From the NCBI GenBank assembly GCA_963770045.1, contig CAVYOD010000029.1, forward strand, positions 124,001-188,000: a stretch of 64,000 bases of DNA. The letters are read 5' to 3'. Within the stretch, counting starts at the first letter, position 1. Each line of letters begins with the position of its first letter. The notes beneath the pieces were generated by a model that had not been told where the DNA came from, ran no database searches, and was given only the letters and a program-made list of their open reading frames with translations. The position numbers and the translations under genes were made by a program. The stretch is from CAVYOD01 sp963770045 (lineage in GTDB: Bacteria > Acidobacteriota > Aminicenantia > Aminicenantales > CAVYOD01). Shown here one piece after another: positions 18,835 through 28,842 of the stretch.

Positions 18835-20206
18835 AGTCGTTATCTTGATTCCGTATTGCTCGAGCTTCTTGTAGAGATTGCTCCGCGGCGTATCGATCTC
18901 CCTGGCCGTCTGGGAGATGTTCCAGTTGTTCTCCTCGAGTTTGGCCAGGATGAACTCCTTCTCGGCCAGGTCCCGAAAATCTTTGAGGGTCTTGAACTCC
19001 CGGGCCTCGGGAAGCTCGACCCTGGTCTCGCCCCTGATCTCGGCCGGGAGGTCCCGCCTCTCTATAATATCTCCCTCGGTCATGATAATCAATCGCTCGA
19101 CGACGTTTTTGAGTTCGCGCACGTTCCCTTTCCAAGGGTATTTCATGATGGCCTGGAGCGCCTCGTCGGAGAATCTTTTGATCTTGGCATTGTTTTCGTC
19201 CGCATAGGTCCGGCAAAAGTACTCCACGAGAAGCTGGAATATCTTCCTTTTTCTCGCGCAGGGGCGGCGAGGAGAGCGGGACGACGTTCAGCCGGAAATA
19301 GAGGTCCTCGCGGAACTTGCCTTCCCGGATCTCTTTGGGCAGGTCCTTATTGGTGGCCGCGATCACCCGGACATCGACCCGGTTGATCCTGTTCGAGCCG
19401 ACCTTCTGGACTTCTCCTTCCTCGAGCACCCGGAGCACCTTGGATTGGGTCTTCAGGCTCATGTCGCCGACCTCGTCCAGGAAGATCGTGCCGCCGTCGG
19501 CCTGCTCGAACTTGCCCTCTTTCTTCTCGGTCGCTCCCGTGAAAGAGCCCTTTTCATGCCCGAAGAGCTCGCTCTCGATCAGCTCTTCCGGGATCGCCGC
19601 ACAGTTGACCTGGACGAACCTTTCTTTGGCCCGCAGGCTCTTGGCGTGGATGGCCCGGGCGATGAGCTCTTTTCCGGTTCCGCTCTCTCCGTAGATGAGG
19701 ACATTGGCGTTTGAGCGGGCGGCCTTGAGGATCTCGTTCCAGAGGTTTTTCATCAGCGGATGGTTGCCGATGAGCTCATACTTCTTATCCGCCTTCTTCC
19801 TCAGGTCCACGCACTCCCGCCGCAGGATGTTCTGGGAAAGGGCGTTCCGGATGCTCAGCAGGACGCGGTCCCGGTGAAGGGGCTTTTCCATGAAATCAAA
19901 GGCGCCGAGCTTGGTCGCCTCGATCGCGGTTTTGATCGTTCCCTGGCCTGAGATCATGATCACTTCGGGGGAATAGGGCCTCTTCTTGAGCTCGGCCAAG
20001 ACCTCCAGGCCGTCCTTGCCCGGGAGTTTGATATCCAGGAGGATAAGATCCAGGCCCACGGTTTCGGCGGCCAGGTCCAGCGCTTCTTCCCCGGAGGAGG
20101 CCTCGAGGAACGTGTACCCCTCATACTCCAGGATCATCTTCAGCGATTTCCGGATGTTTTCCTCGTCATCGACGACCAGGATTCTTGCTTGGGGGACGCT
20201 TTTCAT
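18754..20206 (-). CDS. NtrC/AtoC-family sigma54-dependent response regulator, one frameshift
   Basis: Domains in order: receiver (phospho-acceptor D58 in LILLDIK, D13/D14, K108); AAA+ sigma54-activator with Walker A GESGTGKE at 173-180, the sigma54 loop GSFTGA at 220-225 and Walker B IFLDE at 241-245; then a Fis-type HTH (WNISQTAREIDTPRSNLYKKL). The frame breaks at about 19234: after KKEDIP one extra base leads to an Arg-rich nonsense run. Removing it gives LLVEYFCRTYADENN and the HTH. With this frame the stop is at 18754, inside rnpB; the last 25 or so residues after EQYGIK are encoded by rnpB sequence and may be no real part of the protein. No histidine kinase gene lies next to it. Confidence 0.88.
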
Positions 20207-20642
20207 GGTTCAGATCCTCTGCTGTTAAACGGATTTTATCATAGACAGACTTGTAAGAGAAGATTGCCTTATGTAAAATCCCGTTTACGGACAAAATATG
20301 AGCAAGAGTTTGTGGCCTCGCCGCGCTGTCCTACCAATCTTGTGAGGAGCTTTTTGTTGAGATCTCTGCTTTCTCGTATTTTATCACAGACCGGGCCATC
20401 TCAAAGAGCAAGATCGGTTCTTTGGTGCTAAAGCTTGGGTGGCCCGGATTCGCATCTTATGGGGACAATTGTTATGAGAAATCGTGTTGACTTTGGTTTT
20501 TTTTTGAGATAAAAGAATAAGGAAAGAGCAAGGGGAAAAAGTGGGTCTCTGTTCGAGTGGATTCAGCTTAACTGGAGTCGACTTCAGAATTTCGCTCTGA
20601 AAATTGATAACTCGCCAAGATAAGCAAAGGAGGAGGAAAATT
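20207..20642. other. 436-base non-coding stretch
   Basis: This lies between two divergent genes. No convincing ORF or RNA gene. A possible promoter for the downstream gene is TTGACT at 20487-20492 with TAAAAG at 20510-20515 (17 bp). A T9 run is inside the spacer region. An AAGGAGGAGG ribosome site immediately precedes the ATG at 20643. Confidence 0.4.
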
Positions 20643-23535
20643 ATGAAGGCACAGAAGTTTATCGGCTGCGGGCTGGTCTTAGGGTTTCTTTCGTACTGAA
20701 CGCGACGTTCGTTGCGGCGGAGGACTAATGGCTTCTGCCGGGCTCTTATTGCTGATGTTGAAGCTCTCGCCGTCACCGAAAACCTGAACATTATGTACGC
20801 GGGGACCTTTTCTTTTAACGGGATCTTTAAGACAACGAACGGTGGCCTGACCTGGACTCATATCACCACGGCATTAATAATGTTCAGACTTTCGATATCG
20901 CGATCAGTCCAGTGAACCCGAACATAATCCTGGCCGCCTGCTGGGGCCTCGCGGCGACGGGGGGGATCTAAGAAGCACGGATGGTGGTAATCACTGGATC
21001 CAGAAACTCAAGAATGTTGGGTGAGAAATCTGGTCTATCATCGAAAATTCTCTAATTGTGTACTGCGGCACGGACGGCTCGGGCATTTACAAAGCACCGA
21101 CGGAGGAAGTACATGGAGCAGCCATCTGCGGGTCACAGGAGCACTTCGGGCGCTGGTCATCGATGCCATGGGAGTTTTTATATGGGAAGCGCGCAGGGAG
21201 GAGTCTGGAGATCGACAGATCGCGGAGCAAACTGGACGCAGATGGGGGCATCGAGTTTGAGCGCGGCGGTCCGCCACTGGCTTAGACCCCTCAATTCTCA
21301 GACAATTTACGCGGGGATCTATATGGCTTTGTATATAAAAGCATAGATGGTGGATCAATTGGGCTCCCCTGACCAATGGCCATACAACTGACCAGGATGC
21401 TTTTACGATTCTGGTCGATCCTTATAATAGTCAGACCGTTTATGTGGGGACTGATCCGTATGGCCTATTTAAGAGCACGGATGGCGGGACCAGCTGGTCT
21501 CCTATAATGACGGCCTGTCCGTTTTGAGCGTCACCTGTCTCCGCAGCTCGCCGAAAACCGGAAATCCGCTCGGTCAGGTGCTTTATTTAGGCAGCTTTGG
21601 CGGGGTCTATAAAAGGCCCATCTCTGCCACTTCCTGGGCAGCCGTTAATACAGGGCTTCATAATTGCATTGTCAATGGGCTTGTGAGCTGGCCGACGAAC
21701 AACATCGTAGCCGCCATCTATGGTGCCGGAATCGCGAAGTCCACAGACGCTGGCGACACCTGGACATTTTATATCCCCGACAGCAGCAACAGGTATTCTC
21801 CTACGCCAGGTGCTTGGCTGGAGGTGAATCAGGAAGCTTTATTTGGGTACGTCCGGGGCTGGGGTTTATAAGAGTACGGATGGAGGAATCACTTGGGTGG
21901 CGAAGAATACCGGTCTCGCGGACTCTCAATATCAGATTGAATCCCTGCTTGTAACCAGCCATGCGATTTATGCGGGGACTTTGGCCAAGGGCATTTACAA
22001 GAGCACCGACGCCGGCGATAGTTGGACGCAGATAAATACCGGGCTGCCTTCCTATTCCTATCCTCCTTATGGAACTTATTATGTCGGCGTTAATTCTCTG
22101 GCCAGCGATGAGGGCACTCCGGAGACCCTTTATATCGGAACGAGTGATATAAATTACCCTGATGCCGACGAGGACTTTCGGATGTACAAGAGCATGGACG
22201 GCGGGAACACCTGGGCCCGGCTTGACGTCGGCGGCTATGATTTTAAAGCTCTTTATAGGTCGATCGCCGTTGACTCCCTTGACACTTCGATCATCTATGC
22301 CGTGGCCGATAATTATCAGCCGGAATTGGGCAACGGATTTTATATCAAGCTCGACGACTACGGTGCAACCGTCGTCAATTATATTTCGGGAACCGGCGGA
22401 AACCTGGTGGCAGTTGATGATTCGGACCCGGCCCACAAGCAGGTCTGGGTGGGCTCACAGGGGAAGGGCCTTTGGTTGTCTCTGGACGAGGGCTTTAGCT
22501 TTTTCTCCATCGATCCCAGCTCCTTGCTCAATTTATTTGTCAAATCCGGAACCGGAGGTTTTAACCGGCCCATAATAACGAAATCATGATCGGGACCGAT
22601 GGCGGCGGGACATTTACCAATGCGATATCCAAGTATTTGGTTTTGACCGCTCCGAATGGCGCTTACGCCGGCTCTCCGGGAAGTATGCTGGGAAAAGGTG
22701 GTTCAACGAATATCACCTGGCAATCCGGGGGCCTCGCCGGGAATGTCATCCTCGAGCTGTACCAGAACGGAAAAAAGAAAGGCACGATCGTGACACTAGA
22801 TGTCAACGCGGGTACGTACAGCTGGACCGTGGGAAAGCAGCGGCGGACAGGCACCCGTGGGCTGGGGCAACCAATATCAGATTAATGTGAAGACCCAAGA
22901 CGGAAAGTTCTCAGATATGAGTGATATGACCTTCACGATCAGGTTCCCAATATCAGGGTCACGGCTCCCAACGGCGGTGAAAAATGGCTGAGAGGAAGCA
23001 GCAAGGATATTACTTGGCAGAGCTACGGTGTGAGCACAGTTGATATCTATCTCTATGCCAACGGGAAGCTCTATGACACGATTGCCCAAGGAAGAGATGC
23101 CGCCTTGTCGAGTTGGTCATGGCCGGCGTCGGAACGACCCTGAGCAAAATGGCTCCGGTCGGAGCGACCTACAAGGTCAAGATCGTGGACCACAACAGCA
23201 CAATGAGCGGGATGAGCAAGGCCAATTTTTCGATCACCGGCACGATGACTGTGACGGCTCCCAACGGGGGTGAGAAATGGGCGCTGGGCTCAACCCAGAA
23301 CATCACTTGGAACTCAACCGGTCTGACGGGTGCAGATAGCGTTGCCATCCAACTCTGGAAGAGTGGCGTAAAATTAGGAGTGATTACCACCGTCCCCGCC
23401 GTTCCGGGTTCTATGCCTGGACAGTAGGCGATACGGTCGACAACCGCGCCCAAAGGCACAGGCTATAAAATCAAGGTCAGTGTCGTCGGCAGTTCGCTGA
23501 GTGATTTGAGCAACGCGCCATTCACGATCAACTGA
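20643..23535 (+). pseudogene. secreted BNR/sortilin-like repeat protein with APNGGE domains, heavily frameshifted
   Basis: Starts at a good ribosome site with a signal peptide (MKAQKFIGCGLVLGF) and ends at a TGA at 23533. Pieces in all three frames spell one protein: about nine STDGGxTW-type blades roughly 130 bases apart (near 20840, 20975, 21100, 21475, 21740, 21875, 22005, 22190), as in BNR or Ycf48-like propellers. Three C-terminal domains opening with (V/L)TAPNG(G/A) follow, near 22645, 22965 and 23250, which resemble fungal Kre9/KNH-type Ser-Thr-rich modules. At least ten frame changes are needed, against one or two in neighbouring genes. It may be a decayed gene or a region of especially poor consensus. 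Confidence 0.7.
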
Positions 23536-23675
23536 CGATCTCCCCTGGCCGACAAGCAGCTCGGGGTGAAGAGCGGCAAACGGCGGGATGGACGGGCTTG
23601 TCAGGACACCCGATCTTTGTGTAAGATCTGTTTCCAATAGAGTCGTCAGGTTCTGGAGAATAGGGAGGTGGGTCT

Positions 23676-25032
23676 TTGGCTCCGAAGATGTTCAAGAATG
23701 TCAAGCCGGGAAGGCAGTCTTCTGGGGGGTCGCAGGTCGCGGCCCAGGATACGAGCCCGGGCAAGTCGATCGTCCTCGAAAACGGTCTCAAGGTCTTCCT
23801 CCTGGAAAAGCACAGCTGGCCGCTCTTGAGCCTGGCGGCCGCCGTGAACCTCGGGATCAAGGATGAAACGGCCGAGACGAGCGGCCTGGCTCACCTCCTC
23901 GAGCACTGCCTCCTCTTTCGAGGTTCGGACGACCCTGAAGGCAGGGTCCTTGAACTCGACCTGAGGCGGCACGGGGCCTATCTGAACGGAAACACCAGTC
24001 AGGATCTCGTCGTTTTCGAGATGTGCCTGTCTTCGACCGAGACAGATTTTGGACTCGCCCGGATGAAAGATGTCCTTTTCGGACGGCACATTTCGCAGGC
24101 TGGCCTGGATGAAGAGAAGGAGATTATCTTGGAGGAGATCAATCAGCTCGAAGATGATCCGATCCGATTCGCAACCATCCTGCTCTTTCAGAACGTCTTC
24201 AAGAAACATCCCTACGGCAACTCTGTTTTTGGCTCCAAAGAGACGATCAAGGCCCTGACCCTGGAAAAGGTGCAGCAATGCTATGAGAAGTATTTCGTCC
24301 CGGGGAATTGCGCCTTCGCCCTCGTCGGTGATTTCGGCATCAAAGACATGGAAGAAAAAGTCAGGGCCGCCTTCGGAGGAATCAAGGGGGAATCGCCGGC
24401 GCCGGTCGAATTCCCGAAGGTCTCGTCCGTTGATAAGAAAGTCGAGCTCAAACAGGAGATGGACGTCAAAGACGGATACCTCCTGGTCGGAGTCGTGGGG
24501 CCGGACTACAATGACCCCGACCAGTTCGGGGCCGACGTTCTCACCGAGATCATGGGGCGGGGCATCAATCCCATGCTCAACCCCGTTCTCCGCGGCCGCT
24601 TCGACCTGGTCCAGACGATCCAGATGAACTACGCCGCTTTTGAATACGGAGGGGTGATGTGGTTGGTCTTCACCCTGGACCCCAAGAACATCAACCGGGC
24701 CACGAATGAGACCATCAATTTTCTGAAAAAAGCCAGGGAACAGAATTACTCCAGAGATGAATATCCCGGCGAAGATCAGAGGTACGTCTTTGATTATCTA
24801 GAGAGCGCCAAAGAATCAGATCAAGTTTAATGTTCAACAGGCCCAAGAGAGGGGGTTGAATCTGGCCGCCTCTCTCGCCAGACATATGCTTTTGACGCGC
24901 GGCGGTTTTGAAACGGGCTATCTCAAAAATATCGAAAAACTGAGCTCGTCGGACCTGAGAGCCATCGCGGGGAGATATCTCGGCAAGGGAGAATATGTTG
25001 TCGTTTCGATCACGCCCCAGAAGAAGAGCTAG
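23676..25032 (+). CDS. M16-family zinc metallopeptidase (active subunit type), frameshifted
   Basis: Pitrilysin-type peptidase. The inverted zinc motif HxxEH is HLLEH at residues 73-77, followed by a downstream acidic stretch (DEEKEIILEEI) holding the third ligand candidate. Start is TTG at 23676 after GGGAGGTGGG. The frame stops at 24830. Deleting one G at about 24813 gives SAKNQIKFNVQQAQERGLNLAASLARHML... ending VVVSITPQKKS at 25032, the normal C-terminus of an M16B protein. No clear signal peptide, unlike the next gene. The two genes overlap and encode paralogous M16 folds, the arrangement of bacterial M16B pairs in which one partner is catalytic. Confidence 0.87.
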
Positions 25033-26370
25033 TCCTTCCGGCCAGGGCCCGGAGAAGCGCCTCCGAGGCGGCATCTGCTTGGGGTTGCTCTCGTTCCTCA
25101 TTTCTCTTTTCTCTTCATCGCCTCCCTTGAGGGCCGCCGAGAACACGCCGGAGAAAATCGTCCTCCCCAACGGCCTGCCCGTCATCTATCTGAAGGACGA
25201 TTCTTCTCCTCTGACCGTCCTCAAGGTTCTTGTTGACGGGGGGAAGGAGGCCCAACCTCCGGGACTGGAGGGCCTGGCCTTTCTCGTCGGGCGTCTGGCC
25301 CTTGAGATACCGGACGAGGATAAGGTCCAGAGCATGATGAGCCAGGCCTCACGCACGGGGTTGATCGTCCGAGAGGACTTCGCCTGATCAGTCTTCATTG
25401 TCTTTCCGATAACTTTGAGGACACCGTCAAGATCATCTCGGGGATCATGAGGGATCCCCTGTTTTCGGGAATCCGGATCGACCGCATCAAGAGCTTCATG
25501 CGTCACCTCGGAGAGAGGGAGCAGGACGAATCCGTCAATGTCGGGCATCTCAAGAACCTTGCCGCCATCTTCGGACCGTCGGGCTACGGAAGCTCTGTCT
25601 TCGGCGACGAGAAATCTCTCAAGGCGATAAAGAAAAAAGACATTACGGATTTTTATGGGAAATATTTCACGGCCGGCCGCATGGCCCTGGCCGTTTCCTC
25701 GGACTTGGACAAGGCGAGAATCCTGGAAGTCCTGCAAAAATACTTTTCCAAGATTCCCACGGAGAAAAAGGCCGAAGCTGGAGCTCAGGTCGTGCGGGAG
25801 CGTCCTCCGGCCGGTGCCGAGAAAGAGATCTTTGTCGAAAAAGATACCAAGCAGACAATGGTTTCTGTCTGCTTTCCCCTGCCCCAGGTCTCGGCCGAGA
25901 ATTTCCTGCTTGCCTCCCTGGTTGAAAACCTCTTGGGCAAAGGCATCGGTTCCAGGCTCTGGCCGCTCAGGGCCAAAGAAAAACTCGCCTATTCAGTCAA
26001 CGCCCAGGCCTTGCTGATGAAAAAAGGGGGCCTGCTCGAGGCCTACCTGGAAACCGACGCCAAGAAAAGAGAATCGGCCAGAGAAGCCTTGTGGAAAACC
26101 GTCACCTCACTTTACGAACAGGGGATCACCGAGGACGAACTGGCCATGACCAAGGCGAACGCCAAAGGCGATTTTCTGAGGGAGAATGAGACTAAGGAGG
26201 GCCGGATCGGCAACATGATCGCCTTCGAAGGCCTGGGTCTCGGATATGATTTCTTGAACCGTTTTATTGACGAGCTGGATGCCGTAAAGTTGGATCAGGT
26301 CAACGCCTTTATCAAGGAGTACCTCAAGCCCGAGAAGGCGATCCTCGTCTTCGTCGGCAAAAAGAGTTAG
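24995..26370 (+). CDS. M16-family peptidase-like protein (probably non-catalytic partner), frameshifted
   Basis: Signal segment (CLGLLSFLISLFSSSPPLRA) followed by an M16 N-domain opening (IVLPNGLPVIYLKDDSSPL). At the position of HxxEH the sequence is FLVGRLALE, so the zinc site is lost. The C-terminal M16 half is intact (MVSVCFPLP... RLWPLRAKEKLAYSVNAQ with the substrate-binding R/Y-type segment). One C is missing at about 25383: as written the frame ends EDFA, and the corrected frame reads EDFALISLHCLSDNFEDTVK. Start at ATG 24995 overlaps the previous gene by 38 bases. The exact start is uncertain. It likely assembles with the upstream active subunit. Confidence 0.84.
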
Positions 26371-26380
26371 CCGGCCCGGC

Positions 26381-27280
26381 TCAGAAAGGAAGGACCCTCG
26401 ACCGTCTGACTTGGCTCGGTCCCGCCCCGGAAAGCAATTGGACCTCGAACCATGCTTTTATGGATTTTGGCATGGCCTTTTCCATCCCGGATCCTCCCCG
26501 GCCTCCGCCCCTCATTCCACCTCTGCCCCTCATTCCACCACCACCCATCCCCCCGCCCGTGCCGCCCCCGCGAGGCCTTCCACTTCCTCCCATTTCTCCT
26601 TGATGGCGCTCCCGGTTTTCTCCCGACTCCGGCTTTCCAGTCTCAAAGCCTATTCCGATAGTCGTCCCCGGATTCACCCCGACGGCGAGTGGCTGGCTTC
26701 CTGATTCCACGAGAGGAATCTTGAGTTCGTACATAAAAGACTCCTCCGAAAAGTCGACCCGGACTTCGAGTCCTTTCTCCTGCGCTTGTTCCAGGGTCAT
26801 TTTTTCCGGATATCCGGCTCTTATGACTTCTAACTCGGTGCCGGAATCGGGGGTGGTATTCTCCTTCGTACCTCCCTGCTCGTCCGGCGCTTTTCGACCA
26901 GATCGGTCTGGACGTGGCCTTCCCAAAGGGTACCTCAACCCCAGGGTCTTTTTATCCCCGCCTGCCGGGTCGAACCACACCGTCAGGCCTTGGCTCAGGC
27001 CTCGACCGGGGGCTTCATTCTTTCCCAGAACCAGAGCGACATAGAGGTTTTTCTGGTCGTTCAAAAAACCGACCGACAAGTTTTCTTTTTCATCGAAGGC
27101 CAGGTGTCCGGCCCAGTCATCGGCTTTGCCGTCGATGACGATTTCTCGCTCCGGGGCATGGCTCTTGACCAGATAAATCATTCCGCCGCAGGCTTGTGCC
27201 GCCAGAAGAGTGATCACTGCCAAAAAAAACGAATATGGGCTTTTAATCATTTCTCGAAACATAAAGTCCCTCCCATTCAT
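26381..27280 (-). CDS. hypothetical exported protein with CBM9/DOMON-like domain and Gly/Arg-rich tail
   Basis: Signal or anchor segment (SPYSFFLAVITLLAAQACG; a Cys at its end could be a lipobox). Then an IVIDGKADDW... LYVALVLGKNE module of the type seen in CBM9-like/DOMON sugar- or heme-binding domains. Residues of about 225-270 form a low-complexity GGGMGGGGMRGRGGMRGGG tract. Start may be ATG 27280 or 27262 (MFREMIKSP). It follows the small gene at 27281-27589 without a gap, so the two are probably co-translated. Function unknown. Confidence 0.65.
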   Translation of the reverse strand: MNGRDFMFREMIKSPYSFFLAVITLLAAQACGGMIYLVKSHAPEREIVIDGKADDWAGHLAFDEKENLSVGFLNDQKNLYVALVLGKNEAPGRGLSQGLTVWFDPAGGDKKTLGLRYPLGRPRPDRSGRKAPDEQGGTKENTTPDSGTELEVIRAGYPEKMTLEQAQEKGLEVRVDFSEESFMYELKIPLVESGSQPLAVGVNPGTTIGIGFETGKPESGENRERHQGEMGGSGRPRGGGTGGGMGGGGMRGRGGMRGGGRGGSGMEKAMPKSIKAWFEVQLLSGAGPSQVRRSRVLPF

Positions 27281-27589
27281 TCAGATAGGCAACGGCGATT
27301 TGAGAGGCGGCCGACGCATTTTTTTGCCCCGCCTCGCTCCTCCGGCCTCGGCCAGCGCAAGGAATACAGAAATCAGCAATTCTTCGTAGCCTCGGCTCAC
27401 CCGATGGACAATTTCTTCCTTCTCATGTCCTCTGGGCTGGATAATCCGAAATCGAACATAGTCATCCCCTGCCAGCGTCATTGTTTCGTGGGTGCTTCGG
27501 ACAATGATATCCTCCTCCCGGCCGGAGCTTTTCGTGACCTTCACGACGAGCTCATCTTCGTCGAGTTGACGTCTTTTGCTGCACTTCAT
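27281..27589 (-). CDS. hypothetical protein
   Basis: 102 residues from ATG 27589, chosen because GAGGAGAAC lies 4-5 bases before it. The frame extends upstream to 27745, but that part is basic and not preceded by a ribosome site. The product is soluble, charged (RRQLDEDELVVKVTKSSGREEDIIVRSTHETM) with a C-terminal basic stretch GGARRGKKMRR. No family recognised. It directly abuts the Gly-rich exported protein gene downstream, suggesting a two-gene operon. Confidence 0.55.
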   Translation of the reverse strand: MKCSKRRQLDEDELVVKVTKSSGREEDIIVRSTHETMTLAGDDYVRFRIIQPRGHEKEEIVHRVSRGYEELLISVFLALAEAGGARRGKKMRRPPLKSPLPI

Positions 27590-27894
27590 GCTGTTCTCCT
27601 CTCTGAAGCGCCTCTCCGGAGTATCAAACCCGCTCCTTGCCCTTACTCGTAATAGAACGTTCGCCTTTGTCGATTCGTTGCGCTCAAACACCGACAGTTT
27701 TTTCTCAACCGGCTCCGTTAGGCGGAGAGGAGCGGACCTCAACAATTCATCTCGGGCATCTTTGTATTAGACACTGGCCATGCCAAAACCTTTGTTCCCT
27801 GGTCTAGGCGAACTGATAAGCAAAGAATTGGAAGCCGGCCGGCCAAGAAAATGGGATGAGGGCGAAGTTTAGAAACCTACACTGGACCGGTTCT

Positions 27895-28827
27895 TTATAG
27901 TTTTTCGAGTTTATTCAGCTCGTCCCATTCTTTGTCGACTTCTTTCTGGATCTCCTCGAGCATCCAGGCGTTTTCCTCTTTGAAGAGATGGCGGAAGCGG
28001 CCCTGGGGTTTGAGCCAGTCAATCACGGGCTTTTTCTCTTTGGGCCGGTAGCTGATCTTGTACTTTCCGTTTTCGACTTCGTAGAGGGGCCAGACGCAGG
28101 TCTCGAGCGCCGTCTGGGCCAGGCGGACACCCATGGAAGCCTCGTATTTCCATTCCGTCGGGCAGAGGCACATCACGTTCAGGAAGGCCGGCCCGTCGAC
28201 CTCGAAAGCCTTCTGCGCCTTGGTATAGAGATCCTGCCAGCGGGCCGGGCTCGCCTGGGCGACGTAGGGAATGTTGTGGGCGACCATGATCTTGCTCAGG
28301 TCCTTCCGGTGCTGCAGTTTTCCCGGGCTCTTCTCCCCGGCCGGCGCGGTGGTCGCCGAAGCGCCCATCGGTGTGGCCGCCGACCGCTGGCCGCCCGTAT
28401 TGGCATAACAATTGTTGTCGTAGCAGACATAGACGAACTGGTGCCCGCGCTCGACCGCTCCGGAAAGAGCCTGGAGGCCGATGTCGTAGGTTCCGCCGTC
28501 GCCGCCCGTGGCCAGGAACTTGATCTTCTTGTCCTTGGGGATCTTGCCCTTGTTCTTCAGGGCTTTGAACATCGCCTCGACGCCGGCGATGGTCGCGGCG
28601 GCGTTCTCGAAGGCGCTGTGGACCCAGGTGCAATTCCAGGCCGTCCTGGGAAAGATCGTGGTGCAGACTTCGAGGCAGCCCGTCGCGTTGGAGACGATGA
28701 TCGGATCATCAGTCGCCCTCAGGACGACTTTGAAGATGAGCGGAATTCCGCAGCCGAGGCACATGCCGTGCCCGGCGACCAATTTATCTTCCTGGTGGGT
28801 TAAGTCTTTGAGTTTTGGCATGGCCAT
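27895..28827 (-). CDS. porB: 2-oxoacid:ferredoxin oxidoreductase, beta subunit (TPP-binding)
   Basis: Beta subunit of pyruvate or related 2-oxoacid:ferredoxin oxidoreductase, 310 residues. The TPP-binding motif runs from GDGG at 109-112 to NN at 138-139. The Cys pair HGMCLGCG (C23, C26) plus C55 and later Cys fit the [4Fe-4S] cluster of this subunit. It is the last gene of a four-gene operon in the order gamma, delta, alpha, beta, 15 bp after alpha. The reaction makes acyl-CoA, CO2 and reduced ferredoxin from a 2-oxoacid in the cytoplasm of anaerobes. Pyruvate versus branched-chain substrate cannot be decided. Confidence 0.93.
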   Translation of the reverse strand: MAMPKLKDLTHQEDKLVAGHGMCLGCGIPLIFKVVLRATDDPIIVSNATGCLEVCTTIFPRTAWNCTWVHSAFENAAATIAGVEAMFKALKNKGKIPKDKKIKFLATGGDGGTYDIGLQALSGAVERGHQFVYVCYDNNCYANTGGQRSAATPMGASATTAPAGEKSPGKLQHRKDLSKIMVAHNIPYVAQASPARWQDLYTKAQKAFEVDGPAFLNVMCLCPTEWKYEASMGVRLAQTALETCVWPLYEVENGKYKISYRPKEKKPVIDWLKPQGRFRHLFKEENAWMLEEIQKEVDKEWDELNKLEKL

Positions 28828-28842
28828 GGTCGTTCTCCTTTT

